12,482 nucleotides of DNA, from the NCBI GenBank assembly GCA_002011355.1, contig MTNE01000141.1, forward strand, positions 1 through 12,482, read 5' to 3'. The first letter of the stretch is position 1. Each line of letters opens with the position of its first letter. Below are positions 4,282-12,472 of the stretch, piece by piece. The stretch is from Thermoplasmatales archaeon JdFR-43 (GTDB lineage: Archaea > Thermoplasmatota > E2 > UBA202 > JdFR-43). A program made the translations under genes and the position numbers. Under the pieces are notes generated by a model. That model was given only the letters and a program-made list of their open reading frames with translations. It was not told where the DNA came from and searched no databases.

Positions 4282-7191
4282 ATGGGATTCAATATAATCA
4301 ATAAGATTATAGATTGGTTAAAGAATGTCTTTGGGGTTCGTCAAAAGACAAAATCACAATTAGGGTTCAAAAAATCAGATGAGAGAGAACAAGCTGTGAT
4401 ACAAGATCCAAAAACGGATTTACAAAAGTACCAACTCGTTAAAATGCCTTTGCAAGGAGAAGACGGTGATATTAGGTGTGAAGAAGAACTTAAAGAGTTC
4501 GATGAAACACTCAAAGAAAAAAGGACGGAAGAGAAAACTGAAACAGGAAAATTCTCTAATGTCGTATTTAGTGATAAAAAGGTTAAAGAAAAGTTAATTG
4601 AGGAAAAACAGGAGGGATCTAGAGAAGAAAAGGAAAAACGTGAAGTTCGGGAAAAGACGTACAGAAAGACATCAGAGAGAGAAAAAGATGGAAGAAAAAA
4701 GAGTAAACCGTACAAAAAGAAATCTCCTACTGAGCCTGTTAGAGTGATAAAAGAAACTACTGATAAAAGACAAAAAGCACCCATTCTTAGACAAAAAGAG
4801 ATCGATTTGGGTAAAAGAAGGCAGGCAAAGCGGAGTAAAAAGTCTAGCATTTCAGAGACGATTCCAGGAAAGAAAAGAGAGAAAAAAGATTCAGTAACTT
4901 CTGCAAGAGTAGTAGCACCATTTGTTGAAGTTGATCTTGATGAAGCCAGAGTCTTCCTTGTAATTCCAAGACAAAGCCTTGAATCCACTACAGAAGGCAT
5001 CTTGCAAAAACAATTGAATTACATGATAAAGCTAAATGGTGAAGAGAAAATACTTCCAATAAGCACAGTTGGGATGGGAAGATATTTAGAAATAGCTGAA
5101 AAGAGAATTGAATTGGGAGAACCCCTACAAAAATTTGAGGTTATTTATCCTTTAGAACTCGGAGAGAAAGTTTACCGTTATAAACACCTGAATGATTTTA
5201 TTTATGTTTTCGTTGCAATCGGGAATAATTTAGGTAGAATGCATTATTTATATGATTTGGACGGGAACGTGAACCCACTACCTCAAAAAGAAGTTTGGAT
5301 CCTTCTCAACGAAGATTTTGAGTTGGCTATTGAACCAGATATGATAGAGGATACATGGATTTGGGAAAATTACCGACTATTTTATGTTAATCTGAAAAAA
5401 GTAAACAAATTAGTTATAATACACAGAACTACAAATAAGAAAGAAGTTATACCATGTGAATCCACTTTCTCTGTAGATAGTGAAGCTGTCGTTTACGATG
5501 ACTTCGGAAGACAATCCCCCATTTTTACAGGGAATAGTATTGAGATAAGAGCTCCGATAGTGAATGAAGAAGGATGGAGAGTTTGGATTCAAAACAAACA
5601 AGCTGGTTATAGGATTGTTTCAGATAACTGGTCAGGAAAAGAACCCCTTAAACTAAATTTTGATCATGATTTGCCCTGTGAATGTGGGGAATTTCAAGTG
5701 GATATCTGTGGACAAGATGAGGAACCTGTTACAACATTATTTTTCCGATATGTCCCCTCTTTGCAATTGAATTATCCAAGAGAAATTATTGTTCCAAGCT
5801 CTCAGCATGGACATAGAGCAGAATGTATTGAAGTCGTCTTAGGAAGTGATTTTCAAGAATGGGAATTGAAAGTTCACGGAAAGATTGAACCTTTTGAGAA
5901 TAGCTATCAGATTGAACTGCCACCGGAGCAAGATACTCTTAGCTTTTCTATCAGCCAAAAGAATAAACCAGAAACTGAAGTAAGATTTCAGATAACAATC
6001 CCTAGGGTAAAGTGGAAAATTTCGAACCATGAGACTTGGAGTGATAGGCCCCTACAAATAAAGAGAGAGGAATTGATGCCGGGTTGTGGACTATATCTTA
6101 TCGTTTTTGCCGGTGGTGTTGCCGGTAAACACAATCTTTTAGCCATTCTTAAGTCAAATAGCCAGAAACTACAAGAAGGAAAATTCTCTAAAAAAGGTAT
6201 GAACTACTTACTATATTTAAATGAATTTAGTGAAACTATCGTAAATAATAGTAGTAAGTTGACTCTTACAGTGGGGATAGATAACAAATTATGGTTTGAT
6301 GCTATATACTTCCCACCTGACCTTAATCGACTAAAGGAGATACTAAATCTTCTCAACTCCTTCGGGTTTGTTGATATACCTGACTACGAAACAATGTTAG
6401 TACAGGATTATGAAAAAGCGGAGGGTATCATTCAGGAGAAATTAAAAGATCTCAAAGAAGTATGCGAATATATTGTCGAGAAGTCAAAAAATGAGGAGTA
6501 TTTAACCCTCTTGAAACAAGCACATGAAAGTTCAAATCAAAATAATTTAATTGATTTAATTAAAAAATACCATGAAATTATTACAAAGTTCAGAGATGAG
6601 ATGAATAAAAATTTCAAAACTCTTAATGATGAGATTGAAAAAGAGCGAGTAGAGAAGAAATTTTTTAGTAATTTTTATAATAAATATTTAAAACAAGATA
6701 TTTTAAAAATGAAAGAGATTCGTTCAAAGCGATTAATCCATATAATGGACATACAAATCTTTTATGAAAGTTATAATAGAATTAGTGAGGAAATTAGGAT
6801 CATTAAACATAGAAGATATGATGATTTCTGGATACGGTTTGTTTCCGATATGAAGAATCCTGGAAATATCCAGTACTTAGTAAAGAAGTGGAAATATTTT
6901 AAGGAGAGAGATGGAAATCTAAACAATATTGATAAAGATTTCGACGAAAAGTATGTTTTTGAACCATTAGGCGAAAATGAAGAGATTAAGAAAGCGATTT
7001 TGAAATTTTTTATTCCAAAATCATTAAATGAATTGAATTTATATGATAGGTTGAGATTTCTAGATTTATCAGAAAAAGACAAGGAGCTCGCGATTAGAGA
7101 TGCAAACAGATTTTTTGGCAAAATATTAAAGTTAAAGAAAGAAATTCAAATTGAATTGGAGATGAATGAAAATGGTGATGGATCCTCTTAA
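4282..7191 (+). CDS. large unknown protein, partner of DruE-like helicase
   Basis: The 969-residue product has no family I recognise. Residues 1-20 form an amphipathic helix (INKIIDWLKNVFG). Residues 21-210 are extremely rich in Lys, Glu and Arg and look disordered. Residues 211-675 are beta-rich, with recurring W-containing strands and short turns that suggest several Ig-like or beta-sandwich domains. Residues 676-969 are helical with coiled-coil stretches. No Walker, nuclease or transmembrane motif is visible; CECGEFQVDIC (466-476) is a small Cys group. GGTGTGA at 4271-4277 precedes ATG 4282 by four bases. The gene overlaps the helicase gene by 26 nt. A large uncharacterised protein before a DruE-like helicase recalls DruH-DruE of type III Druantia, but I see no sequence proof. 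Its role may be target sensing or scaffolding. A+T-rich like its neighbours, unlike polB2. Confidence 0.75.
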   Translation: MGFNIINKIIDWLKNVFGVRQKTKSQLGFKKSDEREQAVIQDPKTDLQKYQLVKMPLQGEDGDIRCEEELKEFDETLKEKRTEEKTETGKFSNVVFSDKKVKEKLIEEKQEGSREEKEKREVREKTYRKTSEREKDGRKKSKPYKKKSPTEPVRVIKETTDKRQKAPILRQKEIDLGKRRQAKRSKKSSISETIPGKKREKKDSVTSARVVAPFVEVDLDEARVFLVIPRQSLESTTEGILQKQLNYMIKLNGEEKILPISTVGMGRYLEIAEKRIELGEPLQKFEVIYPLELGEKVYRYKHLNDFIYVFVAIGNNLGRMHYLYDLDGNVNPLPQKEVWILLNEDFELAIEPDMIEDTWIWENYRLFYVNLKKVNKLVIIHRTTNKKEVIPCESTFSVDSEAVVYDDFGRQSPIFTGNSIEIRAPIVNEEGWRVWIQNKQAGYRIVSDNWSGKEPLKLNFDHDLPCECGEFQVDICGQDEEPVTTLFFRYVPSLQLNYPREIIVPSSQHGHRAECIEVVLGSDFQEWELKVHGKIEPFENSYQIELPPEQDTLSFSISQKNKPETEVRFQITIPRVKWKISNHETWSDRPLQIKREELMPGCGLYLIVFAGGVAGKHNLLAILKSNSQKLQEGKFSKKGMNYLLYLNEFSETIVNNSSKLTLTVGIDNKLWFDAIYFPPDLNRLKEILNLLNSFGFVDIPDYETMLVQDYEKAEGIIQEKLKDLKEVCEYIVEKSKNEEYLTLLKQAHESSNQNNLIDLIKKYHEIITKFRDEMNKNFKTLNDEIEKERVEKKFFSNFYNKYLKQDILKMKEIRSKRLIHIMDIQIFYESYNRISEEIRIIKHRRYDDFWIRFVSDMKNPGNIQYLVKKWKYFKERDGNLNNIDKDFDEKYVFEPLGENEEIKKAILKFFIPKSLNELNLYDRLRFLDLSEKDKELAIRDANRFFGKILKLKKEIQIELEMNENGDGSS

Positions 7192-10100
7192 AGTAACTCA
7201 GAATATTAGAGATAGCTATATAAGATACTTAACCAGTACTTTTCGTTTAAGAGATGCAGAACTCCGAAAACTATTCCAACAAGAGGTTGAAAAGTTCCAA
7301 TTTACAAATGGACCTATTTTAGAAGCAACACCTCCTTTTAAAGAAGGCTGTTATCTCCAGAATTTAATCGAAGAAGGTTTGCTTAGTGACAAATTGGAGA
7401 AGTTTATTTTTGATGCAATGCCTTATTTACGAGATAACCCATTATATTTGCATCAGGAAAAGGCCATCAGAAAATTACTTAAAGGTCGAAATGTGGTCAT
7501 TGCCTCTGGTACTAGTAGTGGAAAGACAGAGTGTTTTCTAATACCAATTTATAATCATCTTTTAAAGGAATACGAAGCAGGAAAGCTTACGCCAGGAGTA
7601 AGAGCTCTTTTACTATATCCGATGAATGCACTAGCGAATGATCAACTAAGAAGGTTAAGAGAAATATCGAGAGTTATGGAAGAAAAGATGCCTGAAATTA
7701 CGATAACTTTTGGCAGATATGTTGGTGACACTCCTGAAACTAAGAGGGAAGGTTTAGAGAAGTTTAGATTAATGAATCCTGGAGAAGAACCTGTAAAGAG
7801 TGAGCTTCTTTCAAGGGAAGAAATGCGAGAAAACCCACCGCATATTCTTATAACAAATTATGCGATGCTTGAATATCTACTTTTGAGACCAAAAGATTCG
7901 CCTTTCTTTGATGGAGAATATGCAAGGAACTGGAAATTTTTGGTTCTGGATGAAGCCCATATCTACAGCGGAGCAATAGGTATTGAAATGGCTATGCTTC
8001 TCCGGCGTTTAAAAGACAGAGTTTGCGATAATATGGAGGGGGATCTGCAGTGCATCGCAACAAGTGCAACTCTTGTTAAGGAAGAGGGAGATTTTGCAAA
8101 GGTAGCAGATTTTGCAACTCAACTTTTTGGAGAGAAATTTGACTGGAATCCAGAGGATAACGAGAGGCAGGATATAATTAAGGGGGAAAGAATTAAAACA
8201 GAGACCATGAAAGTAAAGTTTAAACCGCCACTCAAATTATACTCCGAATTAGATAAAATTATTCAAAATACCACCTCCTCCCTTTTGGAACAACTGTACA
8301 ATATTTGTGAGAAAAACACAACTCCCAAAAATATTTTAGATGGATCAAAAAGTAATTGCAATAATAATCCAAAAAGATTCCTCTTCGAAGTCCTTTCAAA
8401 AGACGAGAGAGTAATAAAGCTAAAGTCTCTACTGGAAGAAGGGTCAAAGAATATTCAGGAATGTATTAAACATATCATAGAAAAAGATAATCCTTCACAG
8501 GAAGAATATCACCAAATAATCAGCTTGATCAATATATTGGTTTGGGCCCGTCCTGATGAAGAATCTTTACCACTTTTACCAGCTCGTTATCACCTATTTG
8601 TGCGTGCACCAGAAGGCGTATTTGTATCCTTTTATCCTGAGCCAAAGATATTTCTAGAAAGAAGAGAGTTGACACATGAAGGATATCCAGTTTTTGAATT
8701 GGCGTCATGTCGTCGCTGTGGACAAGAATATTTGGTCGGAGACGTTACAGATGGTAAACTAAAACATCCCTTTGTTGAGATAGATACACCCAGAAAAAAT
8801 AGATATTTTCTACTATGGAGGGAGGATCTTGAATTGGAAGAAGATGAAGACCAGGAGGTAGCTGTCCCTGAAGAGATTGCTGAAAAAGGGAAAATATGGA
8901 AGTTGTGCGTAAGATGTGGGTCAATATGGGAAGGTGAGCGCACGTGTACGTGCAATCATGAAAAAAGTACTATAAAAACCTTGATTGAAATAACTCCTAA
9001 GGATACAGTTCTCAACAAATGTTATCTCTGTGGATTGCGTTCTATTAATATCGTTCGTGAATTCATTTTCCAGAAAGACGCTCCTGCGGCAGTTTTAACT
9101 ACAGCTTTATATCAGAATCTCCCAAAAGAGCATGTAAAGGAGAAGAAAATACTTATTTTTTCAGACAGTAGACAGGATGCTGCATTTTTTGCACCTTATT
9201 TGGAGTTTACATATAGAAGGATTTTATTTAGACGCTTAATAGTGGAGGCTTTGAGGAATAATCAATCAGATGACTATAGACTCAGGTCGTTATGTGAGGA
9301 TGTTTTGCAACTCGCTGATGAAAGTAATGTATTCGATCGTCAGATGGATCGAAGAGAAAAGAAAAAGGAAGTGTGGAAATGGATACTCCAAGATTTTTGT
9401 GGTGTTTGGGATAGAAGAAACTCGTTAGAAGGTGTGGGCCTAGTGTCTTTTGTGCCCATATTCCCCGAAGATTGGAAGCCTATTAGTGAACTCTATGAAT
9501 CGCCTTGGAGTCTTACTGAGAAAGAGGCTAAGGCGTTATATCAAATATTGATTAATTCTATGCGCTTCAATATGGCCATTACGTTTCCCGAGGATGGTCC
9601 AGATCCTCAAGACGAATTCTTTAGCCCAAGAAATAGGGAATACAAATTTAGAGGTGAAGGTTCTGATATCAGAAGAGGGATCTACTCATTTATACCATCC
9701 TTAAAGAGGTTGAATGTTAGGCTTGAATATTTGGAAAAATTATACAAAACCATTACGGGTAGAGATGACGAAGATGGCGAGTGTAGAAAATTATTAGGAA
9801 AAATATGGGAGGATTTGAGAGACAACTGGGTTGGGAGAGGAGTCTTCAGATTTAGTGATTCAAGGGATGGTGTTCTTTATAAACTTGATTATAGGTATTG
9901 GAGGGTAATCTATCCAAGCATTTCCGCCTGGTTTGTCTGCGATCGTTGTGGTGTAATTGTGCCATCCAGTATCCGAGGGGTCTGCCCAACATTTGGCTGT
10001 AATGGAAGCTTGAGGCCAATAGATAATCAAAAACTTAGAGAACTTGAAAGAAATCATTATCGCTACTTATATACCCATCTAACGCCTATAAGAATGGACT

Positions 10101-10822
10101 CTCGTGAGCACACAGCACAACTCACCACAGATTATGCTTCGAACATTCAGCAGAGCTTCATAAGAGGAGACATCAATATTTTGAGTTGTTCAACCACATT
10201 TGAATTGGGGGTAGATCTCGGAGAATTAGAAGCAATCTTTTTAAGGAACGTCCCACCAGAACCTTCAAATTATATTCAACGTGCAGGGAGGGCCGGAAGA
10301 AGGCTTGATACTATAGGGTTTACCCTGACTTTTGCTCAGCTCAGATCTCATGATCTTACCTACTTTAAAGAACCAGAAAAAATGGTCGAAGGAAGAATAA
10401 AACCACCAGTTATTGAACTTCGAAATGAGAAGATTATTTCCCGACATCTTCATTCTATCGTGATTGCAAATTTCTTCAAACAATTTCCTGATTACTTTGG
10501 GACAGTCGAATCTTTCTTCAAACTTGAAAGTGATGGTATTTCTGGCACGGAAAAAATAAGAGAATATCTTCAAACGAAACCTGAGTCCATCTTGAAATCA
10601 TTAAAAAGGGTCATTCCAAGAGACTTGCATAACGTCTTCGGTATTGAAAAGTGGGAGTGGATACAGAGTTTTGTTGGGGATGAAGGTGTGCTTACCATAG
10701 CAGACGAAAAGATAAGAAGTGAATATTTTGATATAATAAAATTTTACGAATCGAAAAAAAAGGAGCTGGAAAAAGTAATAGGAGATCCGAAAAAATATCA
10801 ACAAAGTGGAAAAAAAAAATAA
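7166..10822 (+). CDS. SF2 helicase of the MrfA/DruE family, N-terminal part
   Basis: This 1218-residue product is an SF2 DNA or RNA translocase. Visible are a Q-motif-like LYLHQEKAI (93-101), Walker A ASGTSSGKTE (113-122), YPMNALANDQ (151-160), TNYAMLEYLLLRP (230-242), DEAH (262-265), SAT (300-302), FSDSRQDAAFF (665-675), CSTTFELGVDLGELEAIF (1008-1025) and QRAGRAGRR (1038-1046). Cys groups at 515/518, 581/584/594/596, 619/622 and 925/928/940/945 suggest zinc binding in insertions. The F-E-L-G-V-D-L-G-x-L and F-S-D-S-R-Q-D-A signatures are typical of DUF1998-linked helicases such as MrfA and DruE, and differ from what I recall for DISARM DrmA. The family's C-terminal DUF1998 is missing here but is encoded at once downstream in another frame. 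GGAG at 7158-7161 supports ATG 7166; ATG 7172 and 7178 are alternatives. A defence role is inferred. Confidence 0.88.
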   Translation: MKMVMDPLKVTQNIRDSYIRYLTSTFRLRDAELRKLFQQEVEKFQFTNGPILEATPPFKEGCYLQNLIEEGLLSDKLEKFIFDAMPYLRDNPLYLHQEKAIRKLLKGRNVVIASGTSSGKTECFLIPIYNHLLKEYEAGKLTPGVRALLLYPMNALANDQLRRLREISRVMEEKMPEITITFGRYVGDTPETKREGLEKFRLMNPGEEPVKSELLSREEMRENPPHILITNYAMLEYLLLRPKDSPFFDGEYARNWKFLVLDEAHIYSGAIGIEMAMLLRRLKDRVCDNMEGDLQCIATSATLVKEEGDFAKVADFATQLFGEKFDWNPEDNERQDIIKGERIKTETMKVKFKPPLKLYSELDKIIQNTTSSLLEQLYNICEKNTTPKNILDGSKSNCNNNPKRFLFEVLSKDERVIKLKSLLEEGSKNIQECIKHIIEKDNPSQEEYHQIISLINILVWARPDEESLPLLPARYHLFVRAPEGVFVSFYPEPKIFLERRELTHEGYPVFELASCRRCGQEYLVGDVTDGKLKHPFVEIDTPRKNRYFLLWREDLELEEDEDQEVAVPEEIAEKGKIWKLCVRCGSIWEGERTCTCNHEKSTIKTLIEITPKDTVLNKCYLCGLRSINIVREFIFQKDAPAAVLTTALYQNLPKEHVKEKKILIFSDSRQDAAFFAPYLEFTYRRILFRRLIVEALRNNQSDDYRLRSLCEDVLQLADESNVFDRQMDRREKKKEVWKWILQDFCGVWDRRNSLEGVGLVSFVPIFPEDWKPISELYESPWSLTEKEAKALYQILINSMRFNMAITFPEDGPDPQDEFFSPRNREYKFRGEGSDIRRGIYSFIPSLKRLNVRLEYLEKLYKTITGRDDEDGECRKLLGKIWEDLRDNWVGRGVFRFSDSRDGVLYKLDYRYWRVIYPSISAWFVCDRCGVIVPSSIRGVCPTFGCNGSLRPIDNQKLRELERNHYRYLYTHLTPIRMDSREHTAQLTTDYASNIQQSFIRGDINILSCSTTFELGVDLGELEAIFLRNVPPEPSNYIQRAGRAGRRLDTIGFTLTFAQLRSHDLTYFKEPEKMVEGRIKPPVIELRNEKIISRHLHSIVIANFFKQFPDYFGTVESFFKLESDGISGTEKIREYLQTKPESILKSLKRVIPRDLHNVFGIEKWEWIQSFVGDEGVLTIADEKIRSEYFDIIKFYESKKKELEKVIGDPKKYQQSGKKK
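10810..10822 (+). other. A10 slippery run before helicase stop codon
   Basis: Ten A residues (10810-10819) directly precede the helicase TAA (10820-10822), read as GGA-AAA-AAA-AAA-TAA. A -1 slip of the ribosome here, or one extra A added by RNA polymerase, continues as ATA-ACA-TCT-GAT-ATG and joins the DUF1998 frame without a stop. The joined product would have 1602 residues. No ribosome site is seen before ATG 10831, which favours joining over separate initiation. A sequencing error or an inactivating mutation would look the same. No clear downstream pseudoknot or stem is visible. Confidence 0.55.
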
Positions 10823-10830
10823 CATCTGAT

Positions 10831-11973
10831 ATGGGTTGGGCAGCAAATCGAATCAAAACTATTAAAGATAAAAAACTCATTGACTTCTTAGCGACGCATA
10901 CAGTCATTCCTAAATATGGTTTCCCCGTCGATGTTGTTGAATTAAGCGTTTTATCTCATATTGATGCTGCTAAAAATATTCAATTAGAGAGAGATTTACG
11001 CTTAGCTATTTCTGAATTTGCACCTAGCAGTCAAGTTGTTGCAAATGGGTATATTTGGGAAAGCGCAGGCTTAAGAGTAGTAAGAAACAGAACATGGCCA
11101 ATTTACTGGTATGCTGTTTGTCCTGATTGTAAGAAGTTTTATATCCAAGGGGGAACAATAGAAGAAACCCCACCCTCTATTTCATGCGATATTCATGGAG
11201 CAATCTCCCGAAGAAGTATACATAGATTCGTCACACCTATATTTGGTTTTGTAACCTCTAAGGATTTTGAACCCAAAAAACCGGGTGAATCACGACCAAA
11301 GCGTGAATTTACTACAAGGCCATATTTCTTTGGTTATAAGGGACCAGAAGAAAAGAGATTTTCTATTGGTAAGTTTAGGATTAAGTCAATGTATTCTTCA
11401 GATGGAGAGTTAGCTGTCATCTGCAAAGGTAAGAAAGGTGTTGGGTTTTGGGTGTGTTTTGATTGTGGTGCGGCATTCTCAGAGAGGAAAAGAGGAAAGC
11501 ACAAAACACTTTATGGAACAGACTGTTCATCACCTTTAAGAGGTCCATTACATCTTGGACATACTTTTAAAACAGATGTGCTTTCTATTTCATTTGAAGA
11601 GCCAAATATAAGCTCAAGAGATGAAAGTTTTTGGTTATCCTTGCTGTATGCAATTCTTGAGGGTACTAGTCAGGCTCTCGGAATAAAAAGGCAAGACTTA
11701 GATGGATGTCTCTACCCATCTGAAGATGGAATCATGTTGATCTTATTTGATAATGTCCCTGGTGGGGCAGGACATGTAAAGCGTATAATAGATGAGGAAA
11801 ACTTGTATGAGGTTCTTAAGAGTGCTTTAGCTCGTGTCAGAAATTGCACATGTGGACTTGAAACGAGTTGTTATGGATGTCTCCGAAATTATGAAAATCA
11901 ATTCTGCCACGAATTACTGAAAAGAGGCGTCGTATTAGAATTTCTTAAGAAGAATTTGGGAGTGAGAGAATGA
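10831..11973 (+). CDS. DUF1998 zinc-binding protein, C-terminal part of split helicase
   Basis: The 380-residue product matches the C-terminal part of MrfA/DruE-type helicases. LIDFLATHTVIPKYGFPVDV (16-35) and the RDLRLAISEFAPSSQVVANG stretch (54-73) are conserved joints of the family. CPDC (97-100) and CFDC (209-212) are probably zinc ligands. The DUF1998 core contains LFDNVPGGAGHV (305-316) and the four-cysteine pattern C339-x-C341-x5-C347-x2-C350 with His 360. In MrfA this cysteine cluster binds metal and is needed for function. In the family these parts lie in the same chain as the helicase. Here the frame is shifted by -1, and only eight bases separate the helicase stop from ATG 10831, with no ribosome site. 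Real start may be the A10 shift. The product may act only as part of the helicase, in DNA binding during defence or repair. Confidence 0.88.
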   Translation: MGWAANRIKTIKDKKLIDFLATHTVIPKYGFPVDVVELSVLSHIDAAKNIQLERDLRLAISEFAPSSQVVANGYIWESAGLRVVRNRTWPIYWYAVCPDCKKFYIQGGTIEETPPSISCDIHGAISRRSIHRFVTPIFGFVTSKDFEPKKPGESRPKREFTTRPYFFGYKGPEEKRFSIGKFRIKSMYSSDGELAVICKGKKGVGFWVCFDCGAAFSERKRGKHKTLYGTDCSSPLRGPLHLGHTFKTDVLSISFEEPNISSRDESFWLSLLYAILEGTSQALGIKRQDLDGCLYPSEDGIMLILFDNVPGGAGHVKRIIDEENLYEVLKSALARVRNCTCGLETSCYGCLRNYENQFCHELLKRGVVLEFLKKNLGVRE

Positions 11974-12002
11974 TGCATACAAGGGTTGTAAAGGTTGTGT
12001 AG
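11970..12002 (+). pseudogene. ten-codon remnant coupled to DUF1998 gene
   Basis: ATG 11970 overlaps the TGA of the DUF1998 gene (ATGA arrangement) and is preceded by GGAGTGA at 11959-11965, a good ribosome site with four-base spacing. The frame ends after ten codons at TAG 12000-12002. The signals look like the start of a further operon gene that has been lost. No longer frame follows in any phase for about 300 bases. Confidence 0.3.
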
Positions 12003-12056
12003 TCAAATGAAATGTTTCGCCACTATTTGGCTCACTTCTAACAGGAACACTTAACA

Positions 12057-12084
12057 GGAGCATAACCGAATTCGCTAATGCTCC
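12057..12084. repeat. 28-bp interrupted palindrome
   Basis: GGAGCAT (12057-12063) pairs with ATGCTCC (12078-12084), and the exact centre is the self-complementary CGAATTCG (12067-12074), with AAC and CTA spacers of three bases each. Twenty-two of 28 positions are symmetric. It could be an operator, a recombinase crossover-type site, a hairpin end of a lost insertion element, or a transcript-end hairpin for the upstream cassette. No T-run follows it closely. Confidence 0.5.
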
Positions 12085-12108
12085 GTCCAAATTCCCTGCT
12101 ACGCTTGA

Positions 12109-12228
12109 ACTTCGGATATTCTCAGAACATTAGATGACTTATTCCGCAGCTATCTTAAGGAAAATAGAAAAATAAATTCGAAAAAAATAATATTGAGAAA
12201 GCTCTTTGAAGACTTAGAAGGGGATTGA
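12109..12228 (+). other. short open frame without start codon
   Basis: From the TGA at 12106 to the TGA at 12226-12228 the frame is open for 39 codons and contains DILRTLDDLFRSYLKEN and later IILRKLFEDLEGD, with a helical, protein-like composition. There is no ATG or GTG early in it and no ribosome site. It may be the tail of a destroyed gene. No family recognised. Confidence 0.15.
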
Positions 12229-12317
12229 ATGATCGATTCAGCCAGATTTTAAACAGAATTGAACAGAGTTAGAATTATATGGGACAGGAGAAGCAACACC
12301 TTTTGAAGAGTATCTAA

Positions 12318-12419
12318 CTAATTAGGGTTCTTACTAACGTAATTCTCAGCCAACCTCTGAAAAGTCTTCTTTTCTTTAAAACTCAAAGCAACAACCACAC
12401 CTACCAAAGGGACATTCAT
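12318..12419 (-). CDS. possible 33-residue protein or truncated gene
   Basis: ATG 12419 reads MNVPLVGVVVALSFKEKKTF, followed by QRLAENYVSKNPN and TAG. AGGAGA (complement of 12428-12433) lies eight bases upstream, and a TATA box lies at the right distance for a start near 12441. The expression signals are therefore better than expected for a chance ORF. The hydrophobic start followed by a basic helix resembles the first strand and helix of an alpha/beta domain, which suggests the N-terminus of a longer protein that was truncated. No family is recognised. Confidence 0.35.
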   Translation of the reverse strand: MNVPLVGVVVALSFKEKKTFQRLAENYVSKNPN

Positions 12420-12460
12420 AGCAGAAATCTCCTAAATCGAACAATACTGTTAACTTGAAC

Positions 12461-12472
12461 AAAATATTTAAG
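12461..12472 (-). promoter_or_regulatory. TATA box for minus-strand small ORF
   Basis: On the minus strand this reads CTTAAATATTTT. A start about 25 bases downstream falls near 12441 and gives a leader of about 20 nt containing the AGGAGA ribosome site. Confidence 0.4.

Larger units (their letters stand above)
11974..12317. other. gene-poor degenerate stretch
   Basis: All frames on both strands are broken by stops at short intervals. Contents that can be named are the coupled remnant at its start, TAACAGGA repeated at 12039-12046 and 12052-12059, the 28-bp dyad at 12057-12084, and a short start-less open frame at 12109-12228. No tRNA-like cloverleaf, CRISPR repeat or transposase motif was seen. 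It reads as decayed sequence at the cassette's edge. Confidence 0.5.

Noticed and set aside
4217..4297. 26-codon leader ORF upstream of and overlapping the 969-residue gene
   Set aside because: The GGGGGTGA at 4219-4226 lies inside its start rather than upstream, and the product has no recognisable features; ATG 4282 has its own ribosome site.
4341..5000. Long minus-strand open frame of 219 codons
   Set aside because: It is antisense to the Lys/Glu-rich part of the large unknown protein; its Ser/Leu/Phe-rich composition is the mirror of AAA and GAA codons.
7166..11973. DISARM core (DrmA helicase plus separate DrmB DUF1998 protein)
   Set aside because: The helicase motif V/VI region reads F-E-L-G-V-D-L-G and Q-R-A-G-R-A-G-R-R, unlike my recollection of DrmA. 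The DUF1998 protein lacks a DrmB-like N-terminus and is much shorter, and there is no methylase or PLD gene nearby. The split is better explained by a frameshift.
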